Shown: positions 19,188-30,910 of the stretch, piece after piece | Numbering within the stretch: position 1 is the stretch's first letter | Layout of the letters: every line of letters begins with the position of its first letter | Source of the DNA: Sphingomonas desiccabilis | GTDB taxonomy: Bacteria; Pseudomonadota; Alphaproteobacteria; Sphingomonadales; Sphingomonadaceae | Assembly (NCBI RefSeq): GCF_004135605.1 | Contig: NZ_SDPT01000001.1 | Coordinates: forward strand, 1,116,001-1,180,000 | Length of the DNA stretch: 64,000 nucleotides | Direction: 5' to 3' | The notes under the pieces: generated by a model | The model's database searches: none | Seen by the model: only the letters and a program-made list of their open reading frames with translations | Told to the model about the DNA's origin: nothing | Translations under genes and position numbers: made by a program

Positions 19188-20843
19188 CTAGTCCCGCCCC
19201 GGCTGCGCGTCGAGCTTGCGGACCAGCGCGTCGAACATGTCGTCCGCGGGCGGCTCGAACGCGGCGTCCAGCATGGTGCCGACCGCCTCCTGGGCGACCT
19301 CCGGCGCGCGCGTGTCGCGGTGGCGCTCGAACAGCGCCTCGACCAGGAAGCGCGTCCCCTCCCGCGACTTGATCAGCGCGTCGGCGGGAAAGGCGAGCGC
19401 CTGGCGCACGCCCGCAACCGAGGAGGCGTTGCGCAGGTTGTAGCGCGCCGACTGGACGATGTGCTGGATCACCTCGCGCCGCTCGACCGAGCCGAGCTCC
19501 GTCACCACCGACAGCCGGTGGAGGGCATAGAGACCCAGCACCGCGGACAGGAGGAAGAAGAACTCCCAATGCACGATGCCCACGCCGAACAGTTCGGCGG
19601 TGCCGCTCGGGCTCGTCCACTCCATCGACAGGTGCAGCTTGCGCGCGGCGAAGAACTCCGTCAGCCAGCCGCCGACGATCGGCGCGGCGCCGGATGCCAG
19701 CGCCCCCACCAGCGCGTTGGTCGCCATGAAGCTGGTGGCCGCGCCCGCCGGGCTCAGCTTGATGACGATGTTGCCGGCCGCGAGCCCGACGCCGGCCTGG
19801 GCGGCACCCATCACCAGGTGCAGCGCCAGCAGATAGGCCGGTCGGGACAGCTCGCCGGTGAAGTCGTCGGCAAAGATCATCCCGGCGATGCACAGCAGGT
19901 AGAGGGGGGAGGCGACCGTCAGCACCGACTTGTTGGTGAACCGGTCCGACAGGCTGCCCCAGCCGCGCACCACCGCCGCATTGGCCAGCTGGCTCGCCAC
20001 CGTCAGGGTAAGGACGAAGCCCACCGAAAAGCCCAGCTCGCGGACGAAATAGACGGTGAAGAACGGCGTCGCCAGGTTCACCGCGAATTGCCAGCTGGCC
20101 AAGTAGCGCAGCACCGAGCGGAAGTTGCGATCGCGCAGTGGCCGCAGCAACAACCGGCGCAGCGACGGCCGCCCGCGCCGTCGCCCCATCCACGGCTCGG
20201 GCACCTGCGCCAGCGCCGCGGTGCTCGCCAGCCCGCACAGGAAGCCGATCAGGTACAGCGCCACATAGACGCGATCGCCGCCCGGGTCCGATCGCCCCGC
20301 GCGCTGCAGCGCGAACGCCGCCAGCAGCGTCGCCACCGCGCCCACGACCGTTCCATAGAGGTTGCGGCGCGCGAAGAACGCCCCCAGCTGCTCTTCGGGC
20401 AGCAGGTCCCGCATCCAGCTGTTCCAGCTGCACGCACCCACCGCGTTCAGGCCGTAGTGAAGCAGCGCTGCGGCGACGAGCACGTCGACGGCGATGTTCC
20501 GGTCGGGGATCAGCGGAACCGCCGCATAGACCGGCAGCGCCAGCCGCGCGCCGAACACACAGGCGACCGAGATCAGCCGCCGCCGCCGCACCCGCTCCAC
20601 CAGGGTCACGGCCGGCGCCTGGAGCATCTGGGTCAGCAGCGGGATGGCCGCGATCACGCCGATCTCGATCTCGCTCGCCCCGATGTGCAGCGCCAGCGCC
20701 AGCAGCACCACGCCGCTGTTGAGCGCGCCGATCGCGGTGGCGAAGGCGGCGTCGATCAGCAGGAAGCGCAAGCCGCGCTCGCGCGCTTCCGGCGAGATCG
20801 TCGCGCGGGGAACCAGAATGGTACGCAGCACCGCAGAAGGCAT
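19188..20843 (-). CDS. MFS transporter with long C-terminal cytoplasmic tail
   Basis: The protein has about 12 hydrophobic segments with MFS character, including a basic loop VRRRRLISV between helices 2 and 3 and WGSLSDRFTNKSVL in the middle. It is about 551 residues, longer than the usual 400-450: the last 110-120 residues after the final helix are soluble, with several Arg, Glu and Asp-rich helices. The start used is ATG at 20843; a GTG three codons upstream is also possible. The substrate is not recognisable. The gene is convergent with the S41-like gene. Confidence 0.8.
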   Translation of the reverse strand: MPSAVLRTILVPRATISPEARERGLRFLLIDAAFATAIGALNSGVVLLALALHIGASEIEIGVIAAIPLLTQMLQAPAVTLVERVRRRRLISVACVFGARLALPVYAAVPLIPDRNIAVDVLVAAALLHYGLNAVGACSWNSWMRDLLPEEQLGAFFARRNLYGTVVGAVATLLAAFALQRAGRSDPGGDRVYVALYLIGFLCGLASTAALAQVPEPWMGRRRGRPSLRRLLLRPLRDRNFRSVLRYLASWQFAVNLATPFFTVYFVRELGFSVGFVLTLTVASQLANAAVVRGWGSLSDRFTNKSVLTVASPLYLLCIAGMIFADDFTGELSRPAYLLALHLVMGAAQAGVGLAAGNIVIKLSPAGAATSFMATNALVGALASGAAPIVGGWLTEFFAARKLHLSMEWTSPSGTAELFGVGIVHWEFFFLLSAVLGLYALHRLSVVTELGSVERREVIQHIVQSARYNLRNASSVAGVRQALAFPADALIKSREGTRFLVEALFERHRDTRAPEVAQEAVGTMLDAAFEPPADDMFDALVRKLDAQPGRD

Positions 20844-21064
20844 CGGCAACACCCCGCCGGCTTTGACTTGCAGACCCGGCTAGAGCGGAGGGCGGCCCCA
20901 GAAGTTGCATCGCGGCCGCGATATCGGCCACCGGCTGAGCGGCAAAACTGCCGCCGGAACGCGAGCAGGGGCTTTCCTACAGCGCCCGGCTCTGATCTGA
21001 CTCGGCGGGCACAGGTCCCGGCGGCGGCCTTCCGGGGCCGTCCGCCGGAGATGTGGGGAGGGCG

Positions 21065-21102
21065 GTTCTTGGGCTAACTTTCGACTAACTTTCCGCGGCC
21101 GG
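21065..21102 (-). repeat. Dispersed repeat copy A abutting the 3' end of the TipN-like gene
   Basis: About 38 bases beginning (on the minus strand) CCGGCCGCGGAAAGTTAG and containing a tandem AAAGTTAG. It matches the copy at 44732-44769 at about 33 of 39 positions. On the minus strand it begins one base after the stop codon of the large coiled-coil gene. Apart from this copy, the region between this stop and the MFS start (20844-21103) shows no gene. Confidence 0.6.
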
Positions 21103-21103
21103 C

Positions 21104-23395
21104 TCAGCCGCGCAGCCGCTCGATCGCCTGGGCGAGCGCGACGTAGAGCTTGCCCATGTCCGACGACAGCAGCGTCACGCCCAGCGGCGATCCGTCGCGC
21201 AGCGTCAGGATCTGGCGCAGCATCGCCTCGAAGTCGTGGATGTAGCGGTTCACCTGCTCGCGGAAGCCCGCATCCTCGTCATAGAATTGAGCGATCTCGC
21301 GCGCCTGGGCGGAGTCGATCAGCTTGACGGCGCGGCGGGTGAAGACGCCGCGGTCGCCCTTCAGATACGCGGCCCAGGCGGCGTCGGTCACTTCCTGCGA
21401 GAAGGCGCGGGTGATGTCGATCGAGGCCGAATGCATCGCCTCGATGAGCAGCGACACCCGGCGCGCCAGCGTGTCCGTGTCGGATGCCTCACGCTCCGCC
21501 TCATGCTCGGCGAGGCGCGCTTCCATGGCGGCGCTGGTCTCCGCGATCTGGCCGAGCTGCTGCGCCAGCCGGTCGGAGGCGCGGTGGGCAGCCTCGACCG
21601 CCTTGGTCGCAGCTTCGCCGAGCGCCGCGACCTGCTGCACCACCGCCCGGTCGATCGCGCGCGAAAGCGCTGCGGCGCTCTCGGTCTGGAGCCGCTTGGC
21701 TGCGGTCGGCACGATCCGGTCGAACGCGTTCTGCGCGTCCTCCGCAGTGCCGGTCGCGGTCGCGCGGATCTGCTCCAGCGCCTCGATCAGCTGGGGTGCC
21801 GCCTCCTCGGCGAAGCGCCGGGTGGTCGCAACCGTTGCGTCGACGATGACGTGAACGCCGTCCACGCGCTCGCGCCCCGTGTCCAGCGTCTCGGCCATGG
21901 TGCGTGCCGCGTCGTTCAGTGCCACGCGCTGGCCCTCGATCAGCGCGCCGACCCTTTCCACCGCCTGCTGCGTCGCCTCGGCGTCCTGCACCAGCGCGCG
22001 CACTTCCGGCGTGGTGCCGGCAACCGCGCCGCGCGTGACGGCGAGCCGCTCGTCCAGCCGCCCGAGCGCCGCCGGCAGCGTCTCGTCCAGCTCGCGCGCC
22101 GATGCGTCGAGCGCGGTCAGCAGCCGCTCGGCCGTGGCGATAACCTCCTGCGCGGTCGCGTCGCCGTTGCGCATCGCCGCAGTGGTCGAGCCCACCAGGT
22201 TGCGCAGCGCGTCGATCGCGCCCGCCAGCGCCTGGGCGCGCTCGGTGCCGGTCGCATGCAGCGTGGCGAAGCGCGCGTCGACGTCGTCGATGCCGTCGGC
22301 CAGGGTGCGCACCAGCGCATCGCTTTCGCGGTGCCGCTCGGTCAGCGTCGCGCCGATCCGCGCCAGCCCGTCCTCGATGCGGGCGATGCGCGCCTCCAGC
22401 GCCTCGCCGCCCTCGCGCGCCGTGCGCTCGATCGCCAGATGCTCGCGCTGGAGCCGCTCGATCGCCGCATCGCCTTCGGCGGCAAGCGCCGAGCGGGCGT
22501 TCTCGACGGCGCTGCCGGTCCGCTCCAGCACCGCCTCGATCATGTCGACCATGCTCCCCGCGACCGTCTCCAGCCGTGCGCCGGCAAAGTCGCCCGACGC
22601 CTCGATCCGCGCGAGATGCTGCGCCAGCCGTTCGGTTGCTGCCCCAGCTTCGGTGCCGGCGACGCGTCCGTGCTCCGCCAGCTGGACCAGCCGGGCGTCG
22701 AGCTCGCCCGCGGAACGGGCCGCGGCCGTCCCCGCACGCTCGACCGCCTCGGCGATCTCGCTGATCTCGGTCCGGGCATCCGGCAGCGCCTGCACCAGCC
22801 GCTGCAATCGCTGCTCGGCCTCGCGCGCGGTGCCGCCCAAAAGGTCGGTGTGCCGCTTCAGCGCCTCGCTCTCCTGCGCCATGCCGCTGCGGATCACTGC
22901 CAGCCGCTCGCTCGCATTGCCGGCGAGCGCCAGCAGCGTGTTCGCCTGTTCCGCCAGTTCGGCGCGATTCGCTGCCAGCCGCTCGGTCAGCGCCGCCACC
23001 GATTGCTCCAGGCGCTCGGCCTCGGCGCGCAGGCCGCTCGCCACGTCGCCGAACCGCCGCGCTTCCGCGGCGCTGTTGCGCTGGAAGACCAGCCACAGGA
23101 TCGCCAGCAGCATCGGCGGGACGCACAGCGCCGCCACGAAGCTCGCGACCTGCGGCGGGAAGGGGCCGCTTCCCAGCCACGGTCCCGCCAGCGACACCAT
23201 CAGCACCACCCACCCGAGTGCGAGCACCAGCACGACCGCCGGCACCAGCCAGCGCCGTGCCGACGGGGCTTCCGCCTCGGCCTCCTGCTGCACGGGGTCG
23301 AACGAGCGGTGCGTCTCGCCCGCATATGCCTGTACGTCTGGCGCCTGTTCGCCCGCGGTGCTGAAGCCGGAATCCATGGGGCGGGGCTGTAGCAT
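21104..23395 (-). CDS. Large coiled-coil inner-membrane protein, TipN-like polarity factor
   Basis: The 763-residue protein has a 45-residue acidic cytoplasmic N-terminus, two membrane helices (about residues 48-72 and 80-103), then some 500 residues of Ala, Glu and Arg-rich coiled coil, then a compact conserved C-terminal domain ending RDGSPLGVTLLSSDMGKLY and ALAQAIERLRG. This layout, two N-terminal helices, long coiled coil and small C-terminal domain, is that of the Caulobacter new-pole landmark TipN, and the C-terminal motif resembles what I recall for that family. Homology is not verified. It is a single gene, not in an operon. An internal ATG at 23377 is an alternative start. Confidence 0.6.
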   Translation of the reverse strand: MLQPRPMDSGFSTAGEQAPDVQAYAGETHRSFDPVQQEAEAEAPSARRWLVPAVVLVLALGWVVLMVSLAGPWLGSGPFPPQVASFVAALCVPPMLLAILWLVFQRNSAAEARRFGDVASGLRAEAERLEQSVAALTERLAANRAELAEQANTLLALAGNASERLAVIRSGMAQESEALKRHTDLLGGTAREAEQRLQRLVQALPDARTEISEIAEAVERAGTAAARSAGELDARLVQLAEHGRVAGTEAGAATERLAQHLARIEASGDFAGARLETVAGSMVDMIEAVLERTGSAVENARSALAAEGDAAIERLQREHLAIERTAREGGEALEARIARIEDGLARIGATLTERHRESDALVRTLADGIDDVDARFATLHATGTERAQALAGAIDALRNLVGSTTAAMRNGDATAQEVIATAERLLTALDASARELDETLPAALGRLDERLAVTRGAVAGTTPEVRALVQDAEATQQAVERVGALIEGQRVALNDAARTMAETLDTGRERVDGVHVIVDATVATTRRFAEEAAPQLIEALEQIRATATGTAEDAQNAFDRIVPTAAKRLQTESAAALSRAIDRAVVQQVAALGEAATKAVEAAHRASDRLAQQLGQIAETSAAMEARLAEHEAEREASDTDTLARRVSLLIEAMHSASIDITRAFSQEVTDAAWAAYLKGDRGVFTRRAVKLIDSAQAREIAQFYDEDAGFREQVNRYIHDFEAMLRQILTLRDGSPLGVTLLSSDMGKLYVALAQAIERLRG

Positions 23396-23451
23396 TTATT
23401 GCGCCTGCGCAACACCAGCCCGGCCCTCGCCTCGGCGCGGTCGCAGGCGGA

Positions 23452-24837
23452 TCAGTCGCGCCGCCGCAGCAGCTGCCAGTGGAGGCCGGAGAGCCCCCGG
23501 GCACGGCGCTCCGCCACCACCGCATAGGGCTGGCCGCACGCGCGGACATGGGCGGGAAAGGGGTGGTCGCCGTCACGGTCCACCAGCACGAACGGCGCGG
23601 CCGGGCAGGGCGCGACCCGCACCTCCAGCGGGTAGCCGCGTGCGGCCGCTGCGGCGTCCAGCACCGCCGTCTCCCGGTCGCGGTGCACCACCACCGTCGT
23701 GCCCTTGGGCGCGAGTGCTGCCATGGCGGCGATCGCCTGCCCGGGATCGCCACGCTGGTCCGCGATCAGCAGCCGGTCGGTCGCGAGCATCGCCATCGCT
23801 CCGGCGAGCAGCGCCACGCCGACCGCCGCCCGCGCGCGGGCACCCCGCCCGGCAAGCCGCGCCAGCCCCTCGCCCAGCCACAGCAGCAGCCCGACGCTGC
23901 CGACCAGATAATAGCGGGGCATCATGCTGTTGGGCAGCGCGAGCAGCGCCAGCATCAGCGGAAACGCGATCGCGCTCCAGAGGGCCAGGTCGCGCAGCGG
24001 GCTGCGGGGTGCGCGCAACAGCATCAGGGGGACGACCGCGCCCACCAGCGGTGGCAGCCCCAGCGTATAGTGGAGCAGCTGCGACAGCGCATGTGCCCAG
24101 CCGGCCCAGCTGTGCGGCTGTACCCCGCCCACGGCAAAGCCGGCCGCACTCCTGTGCGCGGCGAGCCACATCAGCGCGACGACGCCCGCCATCGTCAGCA
24201 GGGCAGGGCCGAAGACGCGCAGCATTTCGCGTGCCACAGTGCCGGGGCCGACGACGCGCCGCCGCTCGACCGCCGCCCAGCCGAGCAGCGCCGCCAGCCC
24301 GAAGACGATCGTCGCCTGGGCGAGCAGCCCCAGGCCCAGCGCCATCGCGAGGCTTGCGGCCTTCGGCGGTCGTTCGGGGGCGGCGAGCCAGCGGTCGACC
24401 AGCAGCACCGCGGTCACGAAGGCCAGCAGCATCGGCGCGTAGCCGCGAGCCTCCGAACCGTAGCAGACCAGCGCGGGCGAAAGCGCGAACAGCCCCGCCG
24501 TGATCGCCCCGGCCACGGGGCTGCGCCGCCAGCCGATCGCCGCCGCCACGCCGATGGTGAGCGTGCCCGACGCGATCGCCAGCGCCCGCTGGAGAAGCGG
24601 GGGCGCATCGAACCCCACCAGCTGCATCCACAGCGTGTTGAGATGGTGGTTGTTGTCGTGGTTGATGAGCCACAGGACGCCGAGCGGGGTTCCGGCGTCG
24701 CGCGCGAACACCGCCGACCAGGCCTCGTCCAGCCACAGCGCGCCGGTGCCCGCCGCGATGCGCAGCGCCAGGCCTGCCGCGATCGCTGTCGCGACGGCCG
24801 CAAGCGCCCAACGCGCATCCCGCTTCCACGCCCCCAT
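23452..24837 (-). CDS. GT-C superfamily membrane glycosyltransferase-like protein
   Basis: The 461-residue protein has about ten membrane segments and a soluble C-terminal domain of about 100 residues. The first loop carries ALWLDEAWSAVFA, resembling the Asp/Glu catalytic loop of GT39/ArnT-type enzymes that use lipid-linked sugars, and SEARGYAPMLL is the second family hallmark. The likely activity is transfer of a sugar from a polyprenyl phosphate donor to an envelope acceptor; donor and acceptor are unknown. It starts with ATG (MGAWKRDAR) and has no obvious partner gene next to it. Confidence 0.7.
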   Translation of the reverse strand: MGAWKRDARWALAAVATAIAAGLALRIAAGTGALWLDEAWSAVFARDAGTPLGVLWLINHDNNHHLNTLWMQLVGFDAPPLLQRALAIASGTLTIGVAAAIGWRRSPVAGAITAGLFALSPALVCYGSEARGYAPMLLAFVTAVLLVDRWLAAPERPPKAASLAMALGLGLLAQATIVFGLAALLGWAAVERRRVVGPGTVAREMLRVFGPALLTMAGVVALMWLAAHRSAAGFAVGGVQPHSWAGWAHALSQLLHYTLGLPPLVGAVVPLMLLRAPRSPLRDLALWSAIAFPLMLALLALPNSMMPRYYLVGSVGLLLWLGEGLARLAGRGARARAAVGVALLAGAMAMLATDRLLIADQRGDPGQAIAAMAALAPKGTTVVVHRDRETAVLDAAAAARGYPLEVRVAPCPAAPFVLVDRDGDHPFPAHVRACGQPYAVVAERRARGLSGLHWQLLRRRD

Positions 24838-24870
24838 TCGCGCCCCCCGGCTCAGGCTAGCGGGCAGCGG

Positions 24871-25413
24871 TCAGCGCGCATAGGCGTCGATCAGCGATCC
24901 TACGTAATCAGGGCTCTTGCCGCTCAGCTCGGCCACCGGCTTGTCCCCATAGATGAAGCCGTGGGCGGGATAGATGCTGCCGCCCAGCCCGTCGCTGTCG
25001 CGGTACCAGACCTTTACCTGCGTCCAGTCGTTTTCCGGGGAGACGTCGAACAGCGTCACGTCCTGCTCCACCTGTCCGCGCGTGCCACCGATTCGCGACC
25101 AGTTGGCGTGGGTGACCATCAGCACGCGCTTGTCGACGATCCGGCTGACCACCGCGACATGGCCGAGCCGCAGCCGCTCGGACTTGGCCATCGCCAGCAC
25201 CGCGCCGACCTTGGGTACGTGGCCGCGTTCGTACTTGCCCTTCGCCTGGTCCCACCAGGTCCAGGCATCGCCGTAGATCTGCACGCCGGACGCGCTGCGG
25301 GCAAAGGGCACGCACTCGCCCGTATAGTCGAGCAGGGTTCGCGCGCCGGCGGGCAGCGTCGCGGTGACAGCAAGGGAGAGGCAGAGCGCGCCCCTGAGCA
25401 TCGAAGCGAACAT
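24871..25413 (-). CDS. Exported CHAP-domain amidohydrolase/peptidase
   Basis: The 180-residue protein begins with a signal peptide (MFASMLRGALCLSLAVTATL, cleavage likely near AGA-RT). The mature part is a CHAP domain with the catalytic Cys34 in TGECVPFARSASG and the His85 in LRLGHVAVVSRI. Such domains cleave peptide bonds in peptidoglycan (amidase or endopeptidase). The protein consists almost only of the domain, with a short Ser and Asp-containing tail. The chromosome context gives no specific partner; a role in cell-wall remodelling is inferred from the family. Confidence 0.85.
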   Translation of the reverse strand: MFASMLRGALCLSLAVTATLPAGARTLLDYTGECVPFARSASGVQIYGDAWTWWDQAKGKYERGHVPKVGAVLAMAKSERLRLGHVAVVSRIVDKRVLMVTHANWSRIGGTRGQVEQDVTLFDVSPENDWTQVKVWYRDSDGLGGSIYPAHGFIYGDKPVAELSGKSPDYVGSLIDAYAR

Positions 25414-25486
25414 GGGGCCGTGGTAGCCCGGCTTCCTAACCTGTCGGTTAACGCGGGCGCAGGGACTCGCGCAAAAGCGCCCGCGG

Positions 25487-26143
25487 TCAGCCGGCGCGCG
25501 CTTCCGATCGGGCCTCCATCAGGTCCCAGAGCCCGCGGTGCTGGGCAAGCAGCTGTTCCACCCCGAACAGCATCGCGCGCTCGGTCGCCCGGTTGGCCGC
25601 GAGCATGGCGACGAGATCGGCGGTCGTGGCCGAGTCGGGGAGGGCAAGCGGCACCGGGTCCAGCCCCTGGCGGATTGCCGCCGCATCCAGCCCGGTCCGG
25701 ATCGCCGGCCAGTCCAGCACCAGCGCGATCGCGGCGCCCAGCGCACAGCCACGCCGTTCGGACTGCGAAAGCATGTCGATCGCGTGGCGCTGCGCCGCAA
25801 TCGCCGCTTCGGTATTGGCCTGGCCCGGCGTGCTCGGCATCGGCCCCGCCGCGGCGGCCAAGGCCACCAGATGGCCGCGTTCCTGTGCGAAGCCCGCCGC
25901 CGCCTCGATCAGCCAGTCGCGCGCGAAGTCGAAGTCGCTATGGGCCGCCGCATGTTCGATGACGCCGGGCTGGCGGCCGTGGAGGATGCAGAGGTGATGG
26001 GCGGCATCGGCGACGTCGCGCGGGTCGCACGCGTCCTGGGCGAGCGCCGCAAGTTGCGGCTGCCCGGCACTGCCGTCGCGCTTCGCCAGCGACGACACCA
26101 TGGACCATGCGTCCGGCGCCGTCGCGTTGATCACCCCACCCAC
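25487..26143 (-). CDS. Conserved hypothetical protein (possibly DUF6975-like)
   Basis: The protein is about 218 residues, mainly alpha-helical, soluble, and rich in Ala, with a Cys-containing ALAQDACDPRDVADAAHHLCILHGRQPG segment suggesting paired helices. I have a weak memory of a sphingomonad family of this kind (DUF6975) but no motif to prove it. The GTG at 26143 is chosen because GGAGGAGG lies 7 bases upstream; the longer reading to an ATG at 26200 has no ribosome-binding site and encodes a Gly-rich stretch unlikely to be real. Confidence 0.7.
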   Translation of the reverse strand: MGGVINATAPDAWSMVSSLAKRDGSAGQPQLAALAQDACDPRDVADAAHHLCILHGRQPGVIEHAAAHSDFDFARDWLIEAAAGFAQERGHLVALAAAAGPMPSTPGQANTEAAIAAQRHAIDMLSQSERRGCALGAAIALVLDWPAIRTGLDAAAIRQGLDPVPLALPDSATTADLVAMLAANRATERAMLFGVEQLLAQHRGLWDLMEARSEARAG

Positions 26144-26256
26144 GGACCGGCCTCCTCCGTCGCGTCCACTGCCCCGGGGCCCGCCATGGCACCCGCTCAT
26201 GCGACCGCCTAGCAGAAGGGCGTAAACAGACCGTGCATGTGGCGTCGGGCCGCCCC

Positions 26257-26291
26257 AAAAGAAAGACCCCGAAAAGCGCTGCTTTCCGGGG
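26257..26291 (-). terminator. Rho-independent terminator of the yqeY-dnaG-rpoD unit
   Basis: On the minus strand an 11-pair stem (CCCCGGAAAGC with GCTTTTCGGGG, one G-T wobble) and a three-base loop are followed by TCTTTCTTTT. It starts 11 bases after the rpoD stop. Confidence 0.9.
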
Positions 26292-26302
26292 CCTTGTGGT
26301 GC

Positions 26303-28327
<2,025 letters not shown>

Positions 28328-28368
28328 CAATTGCCCTCGAAAAACCCGGACTGAAATCCGGCCTGATT

Positions 28369-30264
28369 CTAATCGTCTTCGTCTGCCAGCACCAGATTTG
28401 CAAGACGCGCCTTGAGCGCTTCCTGTTCCTGCACCAGCGCCACCTGACGCTCGAATGCGGTCTCATCGAGCCCGGCCTGCAACGCTGCCGTCGCCTCCGC
28501 CAATGCCGCATCCACCGCGGGACGCGTCACCAGAACGGCGATCGCCTCGTCCAGGTCCGCCACCGCCCGCGCTTCGTCGTCCCCGTCATGACGAGTGAAC
28601 GAAAAGGGCAGGGTATCCGCCCTCAGCAGTTCGTTTGCGATGTCGTTGAAACCAGACTTCGCCAATATGGTACGAACTCCGCCGCTATCAAGTTGCCGGT
28701 CGGCAAGTGCCACATCGACGACTGCTTCGAACAACCGCCCGAGCGCGCCGTCGGCCAGGCGAAGCGATCCCAGCACCTCCAGGTGCCGGGCGATCTGCGC
28801 GGGGTGTCGGATCAGTCCGGCGACCACCGCCTTGGCGAGCACCGGGTCGATCCCTTGCGCGATCTGGCGCGCGGTGTCGGAGGGCGGGGGCTCGGGCGGA
28901 CGCCAGCCGCCACGCTGCCCCGGCCGGTTGCCGCCGCGCGGCTGGCCGCCGCTGCCGCGCTGCCACGAACCCCCGCCGCCGCCCTGCCACTGCCGGTTCC
29001 GCTCGGGCGGCGCGAACGCCTCGTCGCAGCGGTTGCGGAACTCGGACAGATATTCGTCCCGCACCATCGGGTCGCCGATCGTGCGGGCAAGCTCGCCCAG
29101 CCGGCGCTTCAGGCCCGCGCGGTTCTCCGGCGTCGTCAGCGGTTCTGCGGCAAGCTCCTGCTTCCACAGCCGCTCGACCAGCGGCTCGGGTTCGCGCAGC
29201 AGCGTCTCGAACGCGCCCGGTCCTTTGCTGCGGACCAGGTCGTCCGGATCCTGTCCCTGCGGCAGCGTCACGAAGGAGAGGCTGCGGCCGGGCCCCAGCA
29301 GCGGCAGCGCGCGATGCGCCGCGCGGATCGCCGCCTTCTGCCCCGCGGCATCGCCGTCGAAGCACAGGATCGGCACGTCCGACATCCGCCACAGCCGTTC
29401 CAGCTGCGCCTCGGTCATCGCGGTCCCGAGCGGCGCCACCGCCTCCCCGAATCCAGCCTGGGCGAGGGCGATCACGTCCATATAGCCCTCGACCGCGATC
29501 ACTCTGCCGGCCTTGCGCGCGGCGGCCTGCGCACGGTCGAGGTTGAACAGCGTGCGCCCCTTGTCGAACAGCGGCGTCTCGGGGGAGTTGAGGTACTTGG
29601 GTTCGCCGTCGCCGATCACGCGGCCGCCGAATGCGATCACCCGCCCGCGCGCATCGCGGATCGGGATCATCAGCCGCCCGCGGAACCGGTCATAGGGCGC
29701 CTTGTCCTCGACCTGGATCAGCAAGCCGGCCTCGACCAGCATCGGGTCGCCGAAACTTGCGAGCGCTTCCTTCAGCTTGCCCCTCGAATCGGGGGAGTAG
29801 CCCAGCCCGAAGCTGCGCGCCGTGCCGGCCGAGATGCCGCGCCGCTCCAGCGCCGCCCGCGCCTCGGCACCGGCGAGCCCGTGCAACTGCTCGGTGAACC
29901 AGCGCGACGCCTCTTCCATCGCGTCATGGAGGCCCTTGGCGCGCTCCGCCCGCTCGGCGGAGCGGCGGTCCTGCGCCGGCACCTCCAGGCCCGCCGCCTG
30001 CGCCAGTTCCTTGACCGCATCGATGAAGGGCAGGCCCTGCTGGTCGGTCATCCAGCGGATGGCATCGCCATGCGCCGAACAGCCGAAGCAGTGGTAGAAG
30101 CCCTTGTCGTCGTTGACGTAGAAGCTGGGCGTCTTCTCGTTGTGGAAGGGGCAGCAGGCGCGCCACTCCCGCCCCGCACGCTGGAGCTTCACGCTCTTGC
30201 CGATCAGCGCCGACAGCACCGTGCGGGCGCGCAGCTCGTCGAGGAACTGGGGGGAGAGGCTCAT
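28369..30264 (-). CDS. dnaG: DNA primase
   Basis: DnaG makes RNA primers for replication. Domains in order: the CHC2 zinc finger near residues 37-64 (CCPFHNEKT and HCFGC), the catalytic core with the TOPRIM motifs [11 protein letters not shown] and [11 protein letters not shown], and a C-terminal helicase-binding region. Between them, around residues 418-458, lies an unusual Gly, Arg, Gln and Trp-rich low-complexity linker ([10 protein letters not shown] to [10 protein letters not shown]) not found in E. coli DnaG. Its 631 residues are usual for the class. It begins 49 bases after yqeY and 41 bases before rpoD. Confidence 0.98.
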   Translation of the reverse strand: MSLSPQFLDELRARTVLSALIGKSVKLQRAGREWRACCPFHNEKTPSFYVNDDKGFYHCFGCSAHGDAIRWMTDQQGLPFIDAVKELAQAAGLEVPAQDRRSAERAERAKGLHDAMEEASRWFTEQLHGLAGAEARAALERRGISAGTARSFGLGYSPDSRGKLKEALASFGDPMLVEAGLLIQVEDKAPYDRFRGRLMIPIRDARGRVIAFGGRVIGDGEPKYLNSPETPLFDKGRTLFNLDRAQAAARKAGRVIAVEGYMDVIALAQAGFGEAVAPLGTAMTEAQLERLWRMSDVPILCFDGDAAGQKAAIRAAHRALPLLGPGRSLSFVTLPQGQDPDDLVRSKGPGAFETLLREPEPLVERLWKQELAAEPLTTPENRAGLKRRLGELARTIGDPMVRDEYLSEFRNRCDEAFAPPERNRQWQGGGGGSWQRGSGGQPRGGNRPGQRGGWRPPEPPPSDTARQIAQGIDPVLAKAVVAGLIRHPAQIARHLEVLGSLRLADGALGRLFEAVVDVALADRQLDSGGVRTILAKSGFNDIANELLRADTLPFSFTRHDGDDEARAVADLDEAIAVLVTRPAVDAALAEATAALQAGLDETAFERQVALVQEQEALKARLANLVLADEDD

Positions 30265-30313
30265 CGGTACGCGCCGCCGGCGCCCCCGCCGCCAGGCAGG
30301 GGCGCGCTTGGGC

Positions 30314-30769
30314 TCAGCCCGCCAGCGCCGCCTTCACCGCGCCCGACGCCTTGCTCATGTCGAGGTTCGCGGCATGGCGCGCCTTCAGCTCGGCCATCAC
30401 GCGGCCCATGTCCTTCATGCCCGTCGCACCCAGCTCGGCCTTGATCGCCTCGATCGCCGCCGCCGTCTCGGCCTCGTCCATCTGGGCGGGCAGGAAGCGC
30501 TCGATCACCTCGACCTCGGCGGCCTCGGTCGCGGCGAGCTCCGGGCGGTTGCCCTGCTCGTACATGGCGATCGATTCGCGGCGCTGCTTCACCATCTTCT
30601 GCAGCACCTCGACCACCAGCGCGTCGTCGTCGGCGGGGGCGCCGCCGGTGCGCACCTCGATGTCGCGGTTCTTGATCGCGGACTGGATCAGGCGGATCGT
30701 GGCCGTGGTCTGCTTGTCGCCGCCCTTCATGGCGGAAACCAGCGCAGCCTTGATGGTGTCGCGAATCAT
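30314..30769 (-). CDS. yqeY: GatB/YqeY domain protein
   Basis: The 151-residue protein is a stand-alone YqeY domain (MIRDTIKAALVSAMKGGDKQ at the start, then AELKARHAANLDM near the end), related to the tail domain of the amidotransferase subunit GatB, which contacts tRNA in that enzyme. The function of the free domain is not settled. It is the first gene of the yqeY-dnaG-rpoD unit, a conserved order in alphaproteobacteria. A promoter is expected in the 141-base divergent gap to carA. Confidence 0.93.
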   Translation of the reverse strand: MIRDTIKAALVSAMKGGDKQTTATIRLIQSAIKNRDIEVRTGGAPADDDALVVEVLQKMVKQRRESIAMYEQGNRPELAATEAAEVEVIERFLPAQMDEAETAAAIEAIKAELGATGMKDMGRVMAELKARHAANLDMSKASGAVKAALAG

Positions 30770-30830
30770 CGGTTCTCTCGGTTCGTCGGAAAGCCGGGGA
30801 GGGTAGCCGGAACTCGCCTTCTTTAACAGA

Positions 30831-30859
30831 TTGACGCGAGCGCCAGTGGGCCTTAGCCG
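30831..30859 (+). promoter_or_regulatory. Possible promoter of the carA-carB unit
   Basis: TTGACG (30831) is followed after 17 bases by TAGCCG (30854), 51 bases before the carA start. The -35 is good and the -10 is weak. Confidence 0.3.
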
Positions 30860-30910
30860 GCAGCGCTTAGCGACATCGCCAGCACAACCTTTTTCAGGAG
30901 GATCGCCCTA

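Noticed and set aside
19038..21077. 679-residue open frame on the plus strand opposite the MFS gene
   Set aside because: Arg, Gln and His-rich translation typical of the antisense of a GC-rich gene; the minus-strand frame has clear membrane-transporter features.
21236..23392. 718-residue plus-strand frame opposite the coiled-coil protein
   Set aside because: Antisense of a gene with membrane helices, coiled coil and a conserved C-terminal domain.
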